From CAYLMG01 sp964493425 (lineage in GTDB: Bacteria > Planctomycetota > Phycisphaerae > Sedimentisphaerales > Anaerobacaceae), in contig CAZBMW010000019.1 of the NCBI GenBank assembly GCA_964493425.1, forward strand, positions 1 through 45,844: a stretch of 45,844 bases of DNA, in the 5' to 3' direction. Positions 16,999 to 26,114 of this stretch are shown one piece after another (within the stretch, counting starts at the first letter, position 1; every line of letters starts with the position of its first letter). A program made the translations under genes and the position numbers. The notes beneath the pieces were generated by a model that saw nothing but the letters and a program-made list of their open reading frames with translations, did no database searches and had not been told where the DNA came from.

Positions 16999-17068
16999 CG
17001 GATGTGGGCGAGCGGCAAAGGAAATCGATATGTTAAATTTTAAATCCGCGAAGCGGTAGAAAAAGCAA

Positions 17069-18250
17069 ATGATAAGCTGGAAATTAAAAACTCATGGTTA
17101 TGGTCCGATTGGTTTGGACATAGGACATAACAATATCAAGATGATTCAGTTGGAAGCGAACGGTCCGGTGATAAGTGTGGTAGATGCGGCAAAGGCTATT
17201 GTTGGCATAAGTGCAGGCTCAGACTTTGAGCAAAGAAAAGAGTATATTACTTCGGCGATAAAAACGATGCTGGCAAAAGGTAACTTTAAAGGCCGGGAAG
17301 TAGTCTCGTCTATGCCGAACGATGAGATAAAAATGACGAGCCTTAGACTGGGTAAGACGGAAACGGAAAAAGTCGAGGAAATTCTGCGAAGAGAGGTTAT
17401 AAATCGTTTCGATTTACAACCTGATAAGGACTCAATTAACTATATGTTTGCAGGCAGCGTTCGGCATGGTGATGAAATAAAGAATGAGGTGATATTGTTT
17501 GCCACGAAGGATGAGACAGTGAGGAGTCATATCGATATGCTTGAACAGGTAGAGCTTAAACCTGTTGGTATAGACCCGGTCCCTTGTGCTTTGTACAGAA
17601 GCTTTAGACGTATGCTCAGGAGACAGGAAGATAGAGAGAAAACCGAGGTTTTCGTGGATATCGGGGGCTCGTCAACTACGGTCGTTTTTGGCAGAGGCGA
17701 AGATATCAGTTTTGTTAAGAATATACCAATTGGTACAGAAAACATTAATCGTGAAATTGCCCATAGACTGGATATCGAAGTTAGTGAAGCTGAGATGCTG
17801 AGAAGCAGGCTTTGGAGGAGAGCACCGGTTTCAGACTCTGCAGATTCGGATGAGGGACTATTGAATAAAGATAATAACCTGATACGTCAGGAGGACCTCG
17901 ATCCTTCAACTCGTCAGGTAATGGTGGATGCAATAGGCTCGGTTACTGAGGAGCTGGCGAAAGAGATATCGTTGTGCTTTAGATATTACACTGTTGCCTT
18001 CAGAAGCAAGCGCGTAGAACGGGCTACTTTCTCCGGCGGCGGCGCATACGAAAATATTTTGCTTAATATATTGAGACGGCGGATGGCACTTTCGGTCGAA
18101 GTAGCCGAGCCTTTTAATGGCATTGATATAACGAAAGTAGACTTTAATAGCGACAGGCGAGGATTGCTTTGTGAATGGGCTGTTTCCGTAGGACTCAGCC
18201 TGAAAAACTGGGAACCCGATGAAAGTATCAAAAAAGAGGTTAAAAAATAG
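17069..18250 (+). CDS. pilM: Type IV pilus assembly protein PilM
   Basis: Actin-like cytoplasmic ATPase that docks on the PilN N-terminus and links the inner-membrane PilN-PilO complex to the motor. 393 aa. The actin-fold phosphate-1 loop is GLDIGHNNIKMIQL (near residue 10). EVFVDIGGSSTTVVF (~190) is phosphate-2, and TFSGGGAYENIL (~325) is the adenosine-site segment. It starts the pilM-N-O-P-Q gene order that is near universal in type IV pilus loci, all genes on this strand with gaps of 8-66 bp. Confidence 0.93.
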   Translation: MISWKLKTHGYGPIGLDIGHNNIKMIQLEANGPVISVVDAAKAIVGISAGSDFEQRKEYITSAIKTMLAKGNFKGREVVSSMPNDEIKMTSLRLGKTETEKVEEILRREVINRFDLQPDKDSINYMFAGSVRHGDEIKNEVILFATKDETVRSHIDMLEQVELKPVGIDPVPCALYRSFRRMLRRQEDREKTEVFVDIGGSSTTVVFGRGEDISFVKNIPIGTENINREIAHRLDIEVSEAEMLRSRLWRRAPVSDSADSDEGLLNKDNNLIRQEDLDPSTRQVMVDAIGSVTEELAKEISLCFRYYTVAFRSKRVERATFSGGGAYENILLNILRRRMALSVEVAEPFNGIDITKVDFNSDRRGLLCEWAVSVGLSLKNWEPDESIKKEVKK

Positions 18251-18284
18251 TCGCTGTATATCAAATTATTTTTAGGTTTTGTTT

Positions 18285-18959
18285 ATGAACGATATTGACC
18301 TTCTTCCACAGTGGTATAAGAAAAACCAGAAAAGGCAGATGGGCTACCGAGCGGAGTACTTTGCTTTGGGCTGCATATTTATGGTTATGCTCGTGTGGGG
18401 CGTACATACAAAGTTCATGGTCTCGAAAGCAGAAGCCGGACTCGGTAAACTGAAGAGCCGCCATAGAGAATTGGAAAATGATGTACGTTCATTTTCCGAG
18501 ATGAAAGAGGCTGCGGCGCTCCTGAAGGAAAAGGTCGATATTCTTAAAGAAATAGATTCCCGAATAGATGTTCCAAGTGTGCTTGCAGAGTTAAGTTTTT
18601 TAATTGATAAAGATATTGTACTTAAAAAGGTCAAATTTGATGCCGAGCAATTTGAAAGCCGACCAACTGGAAAAACTGCATCAGCAGGATTAATAACGGC
18701 TCGGACGAGAAGTGGCAGTAGTGGAGTCATATTATTCGGTGATGTTAGATTCACTGTTTTGATAAGCGGTATCGCCGCCGATGGAAGTGATGTCGCCGAG
18801 CTTATTTGCAAGTTGGAGGATTCGCCGTATTTTTGTCAGGTTATACCATTCTTTTCGAGAAACAAAAAAGCTAAGACAGGCGGTGCTGCCGGCGAAGGAA
18901 GTTTAGAGTCCACTGAATTTGAACTTGGCTGTTATCTGGCAAATTATAAGGAGGAATAA
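18285..18959 (+). CDS. pilN: Type IV pilus assembly protein PilN-like
   Basis: 224 aa bitopic inner-membrane protein. The N-terminal MNDIDLLPQWYKK matches the PilN motif (I-N-L-L-P) that binds PilM. One transmembrane helix follows (~24-42, YFALGCIFMVMLVWGVH), then a coiled coil (~47-90) and a ferredoxin-like domain. ATG 18285 is chosen over the TTG at 18279 because it begins the conserved motif. An Ala/Gly-rich insert near residues 185-195 is unusual but not disruptive. It forms heterodimers with PilO in known systems. Confidence 0.88.
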   Translation: MNDIDLLPQWYKKNQKRQMGYRAEYFALGCIFMVMLVWGVHTKFMVSKAEAGLGKLKSRHRELENDVRSFSEMKEAAALLKEKVDILKEIDSRIDVPSVLAELSFLIDKDIVLKKVKFDAEQFESRPTGKTASAGLITARTRSGSSGVILFGDVRFTVLISGIAADGSDVAELICKLEDSPYFCQVIPFFSRNKKAKTGGAAGEGSLESTEFELGCYLANYKEE

Positions 18960-18971
18960 GGAAAATTTGAG

Positions 18972-19517
18972 ATGTTTTTCAGAGCAAAACAGCAAATGAT
19001 AATTTTTATCGCAGCCGGCGTGATGCTGATGGGGTTCGTATTTTTTGTATATCTGCCTATGAGGAAAAAGATGAAAACTGTTAAGTCTGAAACTGCTGTG
19101 ACAAGAGTTGCCATCGAAGAGGCAAACAGCCGGAAAAAGCAGCTGCCTGTGCTCAAAAAACGGTTTCAACAGATGCAAAGTGTAACAAAAGAATTCGAAC
19201 TTAATATGCCGGAAGAAAGAGAGCTTGGTTCGTTTTTACATCAGATAGCGGATTTGATGAATGAGCATAACTTGAAAGATCAGTTTATTGAACCGGCCAA
19301 AGAAGTAGAAACTAAAAAAATAAATTGCATACCCGTCAGTATGAAGTGCAGGGGTAAGCTGGCGCAGATATTTGAATTTTATAAGTCGCTGCAGAATTTA
19401 AACAGGTTGATTCGAATTGAGCATGTAAGCTTGGAGAATAAAAGCGATCCCGGCAGTGAGATCGATATGGAGACGAAAGTGGTTATTTATTACCGGACGA
19501 CAAAGGAAAAAGGTTAA
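18972..19517 (+). CDS. pilO: Type IV pilus assembly protein PilO-like
   Basis: 181 aa. A short cytoplasmic N-terminus is followed by a transmembrane helix (~9-28, MIIFIAAGVMLMGFVFFVYL), a coiled coil (~32-70) and a C-terminal ferredoxin-like domain containing VSMKCRGKLAQIFEFYKSLQ, characteristic of PilO (pseudopilin-like GspM fold). The position directly after pilN and before a PilP-like gene supports the call. It heterodimerises with PilN to form the periplasmic alignment complex. Confidence 0.88.
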   Translation: MFFRAKQQMIIFIAAGVMLMGFVFFVYLPMRKKMKTVKSETAVTRVAIEEANSRKKQLPVLKKRFQQMQSVTKEFELNMPEERELGSFLHQIADLMNEHNLKDQFIEPAKEVETKKINCIPVSMKCRGKLAQIFEFYKSLQNLNRLIRIEHVSLENKSDPGSEIDMETKVVIYYRTTKEKG

Positions 19518-19525
19518 AGTTTGAT

Positions 19526-20146
19526 ATGAAAAGTATGACGCAAAGAAAACCAGGCACGGCTGTTGCAGCAGGTGGTGGTATTTTTGCTAAACTTCACGTG
19601 GAAAAGAAAAAAGCAATTACTGCCGTTTGCCTGCTTTTAGTGATGTTCATTATGTGGATTAAAGTCTTTGCCGGTAAGTCACCTCAGAGTGCCGAAGCGA
19701 CTGACAGCCTCGAAGAATCGTCCTCTGAAGAGCTATCTGCTGAGCAGGCCGAACAAGGCATGGAGCCGGGAATATGTTATTTTGAATTGCCAAAGGTTGA
19801 AGGAAGAAATGATGCCCTTACCAGAGACTTCTTTTCATTTGATAGTAAGGGCTTCTATGAGGGCTCCGGCAAAGAGATTAAATCTATTTCTGAAAATAAC
19901 AACAATGAGGGGCTAATGCGAATGATAAGTGAAAAACTGACGCTTGAGGCGATAGTTCTGGGTGATAATCCTCAGGCTTTTATTAATAATAAACTGTTTG
20001 GCGTGGGTGACAAATTAACTGTTGTAGAGGGTTCTGATGTGTATGAATGTGAAGTTGCAAAAATTGAAGAAACAAAGGTGACCATAAAATGTAGAGAAGG
20101 AACTATTACATTAAAGATTTTGCAATCGTTGGAGGTGCTTAATTAA
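19526..20146 (+). CDS. PilP/GspC-like inner-membrane to secretin connector
   Basis: 206 aa. One transmembrane helix at ~30-49 (AITAVCLLLVMFIMWIKVFA) is followed by an acidic Ser/Glu-rich linker (SLEESSSEELSAEQAEQ) and a C-terminal beta domain (~135-205). In the C-terminal domain, LEAIVLGDNPQAFINNKLFG and VGDKL match the HR/PDZ-like beta domain of PilP and GspC. True PilP is a lipoprotein with an N-terminal Cys; none is present here, so the topology is closer to GspC. Placement between pilO and the secretin fits a PilP role. Confidence 0.75.
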   Translation: MKSMTQRKPGTAVAAGGGIFAKLHVEKKKAITAVCLLLVMFIMWIKVFAGKSPQSAEATDSLEESSSEELSAEQAEQGMEPGICYFELPKVEGRNDALTRDFFSFDSKGFYEGSGKEIKSISENNNNEGLMRMISEKLTLEAIVLGDNPQAFINNKLFGVGDKLTVVEGSDVYECEVAKIEETKVTIKCREGTITLKILQSLEVLN

Positions 20147-20212
20147 AGAGTAGACAGGCAGTTGCAGAGAAAAGAGACCTGCTTGGGTTCTGAAGAAAAA
20201 AGGGGCAAAAAT

Positions 20213-21976
20213 ATGTATAAAGACAGATATTACAAAGGCAAAATCAGGAAGGATATATTTCTCTGGTTTATTGTATTGGCGATGATAGCTGCAGTAGCTG
20301 TTGGTGGTGTTGATGAGGCCTCATTGGCAGACAGCGAAGAAACTTCGGAACCGAGGGCGAATGTGGCAAGCAGCACAATAGATATTTCCGCGGATGGCAC
20401 TATCCAGTCTATCAGCTTCAAGAAGGATGCTGAAATAAGGGATGTGCTTCGTTTCCTTGGGGCAAAGTATAATAAAAACATCGTTCCATCACCCAAGGTT
20501 GAAGGCACAATCACCGTAACCAACCTTTATAACGTAACATTTGAGCAGGCTATGGATGCTATTCTCGGCGACAATATCCAATGGGAGCAAAGGGGCAATA
20601 TCATTGAAGTTTTTACTAAAGAAGATAAGAACCGGATGAGATATAAGGTTTTCACTCTTTCTTATATCAGCGCTGATGAAGCTAAAAAGCTTATCGCTCC
20701 GGTTCTCAGCAACCAGGGTCAAATTGGAACCAGCACTGCTGCTGAAACCGGTGTTCCCACGGGCGAGTCCATTACGGAGGCAGCGGGTGGTGTTACAATG
20801 GCGGTACAGGATACAATCGTTATATACGATTATCCTGAAAGAATCGTCCAGGCTGCCGAGGTAATAAGAGCGATTGATATAAAGCCGAAACAGGTCTTGA
20901 TTGAGGCTACTATTTTAAGTGTATTATTGAGCGAAGGTATGACACTCGGTGTCGATTTGAACCTTATGGCCGGTATCCACCTCGAGGCTTCAACAACATC
21001 AACACAAATAGGTACGACTGATTCGTTGTCGTCTTCCCAAACTACGGCTATGAGCAAGCTTCTTACACAGGGTATACATCGTACGCCGATTGAAACAAGC
21101 GGCTTTGCAAGCATAGGTGACGGCGTGAGGATAGGTATTACGAGCAACGATGTTGGTGCAATTGTAACTGCCCTGGAGACTGTAACAGATACAACAGTTC
21201 TGGCTAATCCGAAGATACTGGCGGTTAATAAGCAGCTCGGCCAGGTATATATAGGTACGAAAATCGGTTATACGTCTATGACGACTCAAACACAAACATC
21301 GACCACACAGGAGGTTGAATTTCTTGACACAGGTACAAAGCTTTCTTTCAGGCCTTACATCGGTGATGACGGTTATATACGTATGGATATACATCCAAAA
21401 GATAGCTCCGGTACCTTAAAGAGTAATAATATACCGGATGAGGCTTCAACCGAGCTGGCCACTAACGTGGTGGTTAAGGACGGTGAAACGATTGTCATCG
21501 GCGGCTTATTCAGGGATGTAACTGTTACCACTCGAAAACAGGTTCCTATCCTTGGCGATCTACCTATAGTCGGTGCAGCTTTTGGAAGTACAACAGACAG
21601 CGTCCAGCGTCAGGAGGTTATTATTCTGCTTACTCCACATATAATTGAGGAAGCTGCTGATACGATGGCGAGCGCCAGGGTTGATGATATCCGCCGAAAG
21701 AGGGCGGGCGTAAAGGAGGAGCTGCATTTAGTCAGCAGGGCAAGACTCGTTGAAGAGGATTATGCACAGGCTGCTAAATTCTATCTTGAGGGTAATAACA
21801 AAGCTGCTCTTAAAAAGCTGGATATTGCGCTTCAGCGTCGTCCGGCTTATCTGGAGGCCCTGAGATTAAAGGAGAGAATAATTCGGGAAACGAATCCTGA
21901 AGACGCCAAGAATATTAAGAGCATTATAATTGAAAACGTTGAGCGTAAAGATTCTGAAAGATGGCTGCGAAGGTAA
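20213..21976 (+). CDS. pilQ: Secretin (PilQ/GspD family) with C-terminal TPR-like extension
   Basis: About 587 aa outer-membrane ring protein through which the fibre passes. ATG 20213 is preceded by AGGGG; a longer in-frame ORF from 20162 begins without an SD. An N-terminal hydrophobic segment (~13-32) acts as signal sequence. An STN/N0 domain (~50-125, with EIRDVLRFLGAKYNKNIVPS), secretin N domains (~130-235) and the secretin domain (~290-480, VEFLDTGTKLSFRPYIGDDG, DGETIVIGGLF, VPILGDLPIVGAAFG, QEVIILLTPHII) follow. After this come ~90 extra residues with one TPR-like helix pair (AAKFYLEGNNKAALKKLDIA) and a charged end. Most secretins stop soon after the beta domain. Confidence 0.92.
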   Translation: MYKDRYYKGKIRKDIFLWFIVLAMIAAVAVGGVDEASLADSEETSEPRANVASSTIDISADGTIQSISFKKDAEIRDVLRFLGAKYNKNIVPSPKVEGTITVTNLYNVTFEQAMDAILGDNIQWEQRGNIIEVFTKEDKNRMRYKVFTLSYISADEAKKLIAPVLSNQGQIGTSTAAETGVPTGESITEAAGGVTMAVQDTIVIYDYPERIVQAAEVIRAIDIKPKQVLIEATILSVLLSEGMTLGVDLNLMAGIHLEASTTSTQIGTTDSLSSSQTTAMSKLLTQGIHRTPIETSGFASIGDGVRIGITSNDVGAIVTALETVTDTTVLANPKILAVNKQLGQVYIGTKIGYTSMTTQTQTSTTQEVEFLDTGTKLSFRPYIGDDGYIRMDIHPKDSSGTLKSNNIPDEASTELATNVVVKDGETIVIGGLFRDVTVTTRKQVPILGDLPIVGAAFGSTTDSVQRQEVIILLTPHIIEEAADTMASARVDDIRRKRAGVKEELHLVSRARLVEEDYAQAAKFYLEGNNKAALKKLDIALQRRPAYLEALRLKERIIRETNPEDAKNIKSIIIENVERKDSERWLRR

Positions 21977-22036
21977 AGAATTGGCTAACTGCTGAGTTTA
22001 ATTGAAAATGCGGAATGTGGTTTTGGAGTGATTGGT

Positions 22037-23548
22037 TTGATATCGGTGAGAAATTTTTATATTAAAAGCCGCTATTTTTCGAGGCTTTGTAGAATAGCGG
22101 TTATGGTCACAGCAATTGAGGTCTGTATCATTTTAGCTGTGTCCATGGTCTTATGGCGGGATTCTGCCTTCGGTGGAGGCTGGCGTTTAGCTTTATTGCT
22201 TTGCAGCATTATCGTAGCCGCTTGCGGCGGCTGCCTGGGATGGAGATGGTATAAGCTCGTTCGGGAAATCAAATCCGTAACCGGCAAGTTCGGAGATGAA
22301 AACATAGATGTTTCTTTTGTTAGCGACCTGGAGGAGGAAAAGAAAACTGATAATGCAGCAATGGTGGAATTGTATGGGGCGGTTCGCAACCGTTTCAAAG
22401 GTAAGAATAGTTATATAGCTGACCTCGAGAATCAAATAAAGGATTTACAGCTTAACCTTCGACTTTTGCAGAAGCAAAAACTAAAAACGGAGTCCATCAT
22501 CTATAGTGTCCGCGATGCTATTATTGTCATTGATGAGTATGACAAATTGCTCATAGCAAATGAATCGGCTGGTAAACTATTCAACTTTGATTTTAAGAAT
22601 TGCCAGCAAAAGTCCATTACCGAGCTAATCGGTGACAGCAGAAACGAATTTGTGGAGTTTCTGCGCAGAAGCAGAAAAACCAGAGCACGCCATACAAAAT
22701 ATGAACTTGGGATATCGAAGGGTGATGAATCGAAAATATTCAGCTGCATAGCCTCCTGTATCCACGATGAAAAAAATAATATCTGCGGAGTTGTGGCTGT
22801 TCTCCACGATATCACGCGTGAAAAAGAAGTATCGCAAATGAAAAATGATTTTGTAAGCCATGTTTCTCACGAGTTGAAAACACCGCTTGCCTCTATCATG
22901 GCTTATTCGGAAATGTTACTGGAAGATGAGGCCAGCACCGAGGAAATGCGCAAGGAATTTTGCACTGTTATTCAAAGTCAGGCCCAGAGATTGAACCGTC
23001 TTATAGAGGACATTCTGAATGTTTCCCGTATAGAGTCGGGGCTGGTGAAAGTTGAGAAAAAACCGATAAGCCTCGCTGTGATTATAAAAGAGCAGACGCG
23101 AATGCTCAAAAGCTATGCTGAAGAAAAGAATATCACAATAGTTGAAAATGAGCTTATTGTTTACGACCAGGTTTATGCCGACAAAGATATGATTTCGCAG
23201 GTTATTGTAAATCTTCTGAGTAATGCAATCAAGTATACACCTCAAGATGGAACAGTGAAGGTCGAAACCGAAGTGGATGAAATCGCGGGCCTGTCCCGTG
23301 TGAGTGTTACAGATACCGGTGTTGGAATTCCGGAAGGTGATGTAGACCACGTATTTGACAAGTTTTATAGGGTCGAAGCGAATAAAGATAAGGCAAAAGG
23401 AACCGGATTGGGGCTCAACCTTGTCAAACAAATTGTTGAAAAAGTGCATAACGGACGAGTATTTGTCAGAAGCAAAGTGGGTGTTGGAAGCACATTTGGT
23501 TTTGAATTGCCCTTGGCGAAAAAAGAAGTGGTTGGGGAGAAAGTGTAG
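22037..23548 (+). CDS. Membrane sensor histidine kinase with PAS domain
   Basis: About 503 aa. Two transmembrane helices lie close together near residues 20-40 and 50-70, with almost no periplasmic loop. A HAMP-like/coiled-coil linker, a PAS domain (~150-262, beginning SIIYSVRDAIIVIDEYDKLL), a HisKA domain with phospho-acceptor His in FVSHVSHELKTPLAS, and HATPase with N box (VNLLSNAIKYTP), G1 (DTGVGIP) and G2 (GTGLGLNLV) follow. It is a complete kinase. The start is uncertain: GTG 22028, TTG 22037 and GTG 22046 are in frame; GGAG at 22025-22028 has proper spacing only for TTG 22037. It is followed by a CheY-like receiver, its likely partner. Confidence 0.88.
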   Translation: MISVRNFYIKSRYFSRLCRIAVMVTAIEVCIILAVSMVLWRDSAFGGGWRLALLLCSIIVAACGGCLGWRWYKLVREIKSVTGKFGDENIDVSFVSDLEEEKKTDNAAMVELYGAVRNRFKGKNSYIADLENQIKDLQLNLRLLQKQKLKTESIIYSVRDAIIVIDEYDKLLIANESAGKLFNFDFKNCQQKSITELIGDSRNEFVEFLRRSRKTRARHTKYELGISKGDESKIFSCIASCIHDEKNNICGVVAVLHDITREKEVSQMKNDFVSHVSHELKTPLASIMAYSEMLLEDEASTEEMRKEFCTVIQSQAQRLNRLIEDILNVSRIESGLVKVEKKPISLAVIIKEQTRMLKSYAEEKNITIVENELIVYDQVYADKDMISQVIVNLLSNAIKYTPQDGTVKVETEVDEIAGLSRVSVTDTGVGIPEGDVDHVFDKFYRVEANKDKAKGTGLGLNLVKQIVEKVHNGRVFVRSKVGVGSTFGFELPLAKKEVVGEKV

Positions 23549-23598
23549 TTGCCGTAGGAGAAAAATTCATTTGTCTAAAACTTTGAGGAGGCCCGATG

Positions 23599-23985
23599 AT
23601 GTCGGAAAAAAAGGTCTTAGTTGTAGATGATGAAATTCACATTATCCACGTTGTGGCGATAAAGCTTCGCAGCAATGGCTTCGAAGTTGTAACAGCATCG
23701 AATGGCGCCCAGGCATATGAACTTGCCTGTTCAGAAAACCCTGATTTGATTGTTACAGACTTTCAAATGCCGGTTATGGATGGTTTCGAGCTTGTGAAAA
23801 AACTGAGGCAGAATGAGCAGACTAAGGATATACCTGTGATTATGCTTACGGCAAGGAGTTTCAGTATAGAGCAGGAACAAAAGGAACAGCTGAAAATATC
23901 AGACTGTCTCGGTAAGCCGTTTAGCCCCAAGGAGCTGCTAAAAAAAATCGAGGACATTCTATACCAAAAATCGGTAGCTGACTAA
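23599..23985 (+). CDS. Single-domain response regulator (CheY-like)
   Basis: 128 aa receiver domain with no output domain. Acidic pocket DDE after KVLVV, phospho-acceptor Asp in LIVTDFQMP, Thr in PVIMLTAR and Lys in CLGKPFSP are all present. A very strong GAGGAGG (23585-23591) precedes two adjacent ATGs; 23599 has the better spacing (7 nt) and 23596 is the alternative. It lies 50 bp after the kinase gene and just before an HD-GYP protein, so it may signal to the phosphodiesterase or to the pilus motor by protein contact. The target is inferred only from position. Confidence 0.93.
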   Translation: MSEKKVLVVDDEIHIIHVVAIKLRSNGFEVVTASNGAQAYELACSENPDLIVTDFQMPVMDGFELVKKLRQNEQTKDIPVIMLTARSFSIEQEQKEQLKISDCLGKPFSPKELLKKIEDILYQKSVAD

Positions 23986-24019
23986 CTGTATTAGTGATTA
24001 CAAAAGGATTTGGGTTTTA

Positions 24020-25711
24020 ATGGAAATGTTGAAAACAATCGAAAAAAACCTGAGCAAAATCCAAAAAGGTGAGCTTGAGACCTTTGGCCGGACAATAAAT
24101 AAGCTGGGAGCTAACTTTGCCGTGTGTGATGCTGATGGCCGGTTGCTCTTGACCTGCCAGGGTAATATCTTTGAAACAGATTGGCAATCGATAGTAAATG
24201 ATTGTTTAAAGGACCTCGATACAAGTAAACCAAAGGCAGACGAACAGGCTTTTCAGATTAATGATAGAATTGTGGCTGTATTTCTGAGGTTGGATTCTAA
24301 TTCACCTGCTCATATTGCTTTGGTTGACATAGGTGAAGAGCTGCAGCCGGCAAAAGAGAAAAAGCAGGACGCCGATAAAGAGCATATTACAGCAAGACAA
24401 GGCAGTCAATTATGTGAAATTGTCAGTGATATGCTGACGCTTCTGGCAAAAAGATTTCTGTCTGAGGCAAAGTCCGAACAGCAGGCTGTGATGTTTGGCA
24501 CCGAACTTTCGCAGGTCTATGAGGAGCTGGCTCTTATTCATAAGTTGAGCACAAATATGAGAATCAGCAACTCAGATTCAAACTATCTTCAGATGGCCTG
24601 CGACTGCCTTAGGGAAATTGTCGGCGTCGAGGGTATTGTGATTTTGCTTGAGAAAAAGGCGGATGATGAGAAGCGTTTAGTACTTACAGCAGGAGCCGGC
24701 CTGATAGATATCGATAAACTTATCAAGGAGATGCTTTTTGACAGGTTGGTGGCAGAGATAGAAATGGGCAAGGAAGTTCTGCTCGACAGCAGTGTGGACG
24801 GCCCGTTCAAATATAAATGGCCTGATTACATAAAAAATATTATTGCAGTTCCTTTATATGGCAAAGACAGACTTAGTACCGGTTTCTCGGAAACAGGTGG
24901 TGACAGCAACTGCATAGTCGGCCTGATGGCTGCTATAAATAGAATTGGTAAACCTGACTTTGACAGTGTTGATATTAAGTTGTTTAATTCTGTGGCTAAT
25001 GGTTGTGCAGTGTTTGTTGAGAATGGCAGGCTCTTTGGCGATTTGAAAGAGCTGTTTATCGGGTCCTTAAAGGCGCTTACCAGCAGCATTGATGCCAAGG
25101 ACCAGTACACTCGAGGCCATTCAGAAAGAGTTGCATTTATTTCGCAATGGATTGCCGAAAGATATGCCGAGAGCGAAAAAATTGACGAATCGGTGATGCA
25201 TAATATCTATCTTACAGGTCTGCTACACGATATAGGAAAAATCGGGATAAGTGAAACCGTATTGTGCAAAAAAGGAAAATTAACTACAGAAGAGCTTAAC
25301 TGCATCAGGAGGCATCCTTTAATAGGCGCTAACATCTTGAAAGGAATAAAGCAGATGCGCGATATTATACCGGGTGTATTATGCCACCACGAAAGGATGG
25401 ATGGAAAAGGCTATCCTAACGGATTAACCGCAGACAAAATTCCTTTATCAGGCAAAATAGTGGGCCTTGCAGACAGTTTTGATGCGATGACTTCAGCACG
25501 TGTTTATAGAAAAGCGTTGAGCCTCGAAGAGGCGATTGAGGAAATAAGAAAAGGTATGGGGACACAGTTTGATGAAAAAGTGGCAACAGTCTTTCTCAAT
25601 AATGATATATATCATCTCTGGGATATTATTCAGGACGGTTTGGCTAGCACTTTTTCTGAAAAAGAATTTCCGTATTATAATACTGAAGCGGTAGGAACGT
25701 TGGTCAAATGA
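24020..25711 (+). CDS. GAF and HD-GYP domain protein, putative c-di-GMP phosphodiesterase
   Basis: 563 aa cytoplasmic protein. The N-terminal ~150 residues are unassigned. A GAF domain spans ~170-345 (LREIVGVEGIVILLEKK, NIIAVPLYG, VGLMAAINR). A full HD-GYP domain covers ~350-545 with RGHSERVAF, LLHDIGKIGI (HD), HPLIGANIL, CHHERMDGKGYPNGL (HH and GYP motif) and ADSFDAMTS. All metal-binding residues look intact, so it is probably an active enzyme degrading c-di-GMP to pGpG/GMP. Its stop overlaps the STAS gene start as ATGA (25708-25711), showing coupling. Its position inside a pilus locus suggests local c-di-GMP control. Confidence 0.92.
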   Translation: MEMLKTIEKNLSKIQKGELETFGRTINKLGANFAVCDADGRLLLTCQGNIFETDWQSIVNDCLKDLDTSKPKADEQAFQINDRIVAVFLRLDSNSPAHIALVDIGEELQPAKEKKQDADKEHITARQGSQLCEIVSDMLTLLAKRFLSEAKSEQQAVMFGTELSQVYEELALIHKLSTNMRISNSDSNYLQMACDCLREIVGVEGIVILLEKKADDEKRLVLTAGAGLIDIDKLIKEMLFDRLVAEIEMGKEVLLDSSVDGPFKYKWPDYIKNIIAVPLYGKDRLSTGFSETGGDSNCIVGLMAAINRIGKPDFDSVDIKLFNSVANGCAVFVENGRLFGDLKELFIGSLKALTSSIDAKDQYTRGHSERVAFISQWIAERYAESEKIDESVMHNIYLTGLLHDIGKIGISETVLCKKGKLTTEELNCIRRHPLIGANILKGIKQMRDIIPGVLCHHERMDGKGYPNGLTADKIPLSGKIVGLADSFDAMTSARVYRKALSLEEAIEEIRKGMGTQFDEKVATVFLNNDIYHLWDIIQDGLASTFSEKEFPYYNTEAVGTLVK

Positions 25712-26088
25712 GAATAAAAACACAGGATTATAATGATGTTACCGTTGTTGAGCTTCAGGGTGAATTAGGCTCGGAGATTAGCGAAACACTGAGAAAAACT
25801 ATCAGCGGAATTATCCATTCATCCTTCAGTGAAGATTTAAATCAGGAAAGCTTGAGTACTTCCATACCTAAAACCGGCATCGTGCTTGATATGAGCAAGG
25901 TTGGATTTATTGACAGCGCTGGGCTGGAGTGTTTACTTTGGGCGAGAGACTATGGTGACGAAAACAATTGTCAGCTCAGGTTGGCAGGGCTTGATGAAAA
26001 TTGCAGGAAAATTCTTGAAATAACCAGGCTTGAAAGTGAATTCAGTTGTTATTCAGAGCTTTCTGAGGCCATCAAAAGTTTGGCATAG
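25708..26088 (+). CDS. STAS domain protein (anti-sigma factor antagonist type)
   Basis: 126 aa single STAS domain. N-terminal VTVVELQGELGSEISETLRK and the core DMSKVGFIDSAGLECLLWARD are typical. The Ser in IDSAGL is the position phosphorylated in SpoIIAA-type antagonists. A roughly 20-residue insert (SSFSEDLNQESLSTSIPKTG) enlarges the loop before the third strand. No matching anti-sigma kinase or sigma factor lies nearby, so it may serve as a phospho-switch adaptor for the adjacent kinase/HD-GYP proteins rather than in sigma control. It is translationally coupled to the HD-GYP gene. Confidence 0.88.
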   Translation: MRIKTQDYNDVTVVELQGELGSEISETLRKTISGIIHSSFSEDLNQESLSTSIPKTGIVLDMSKVGFIDSAGLECLLWARDYGDENNCQLRLAGLDENCRKILEITRLESEFSCYSELSEAIKSLA

Positions 26089-26114
26089 GGGCGGCATGAG
26101 AGAAGTATAAAGAT

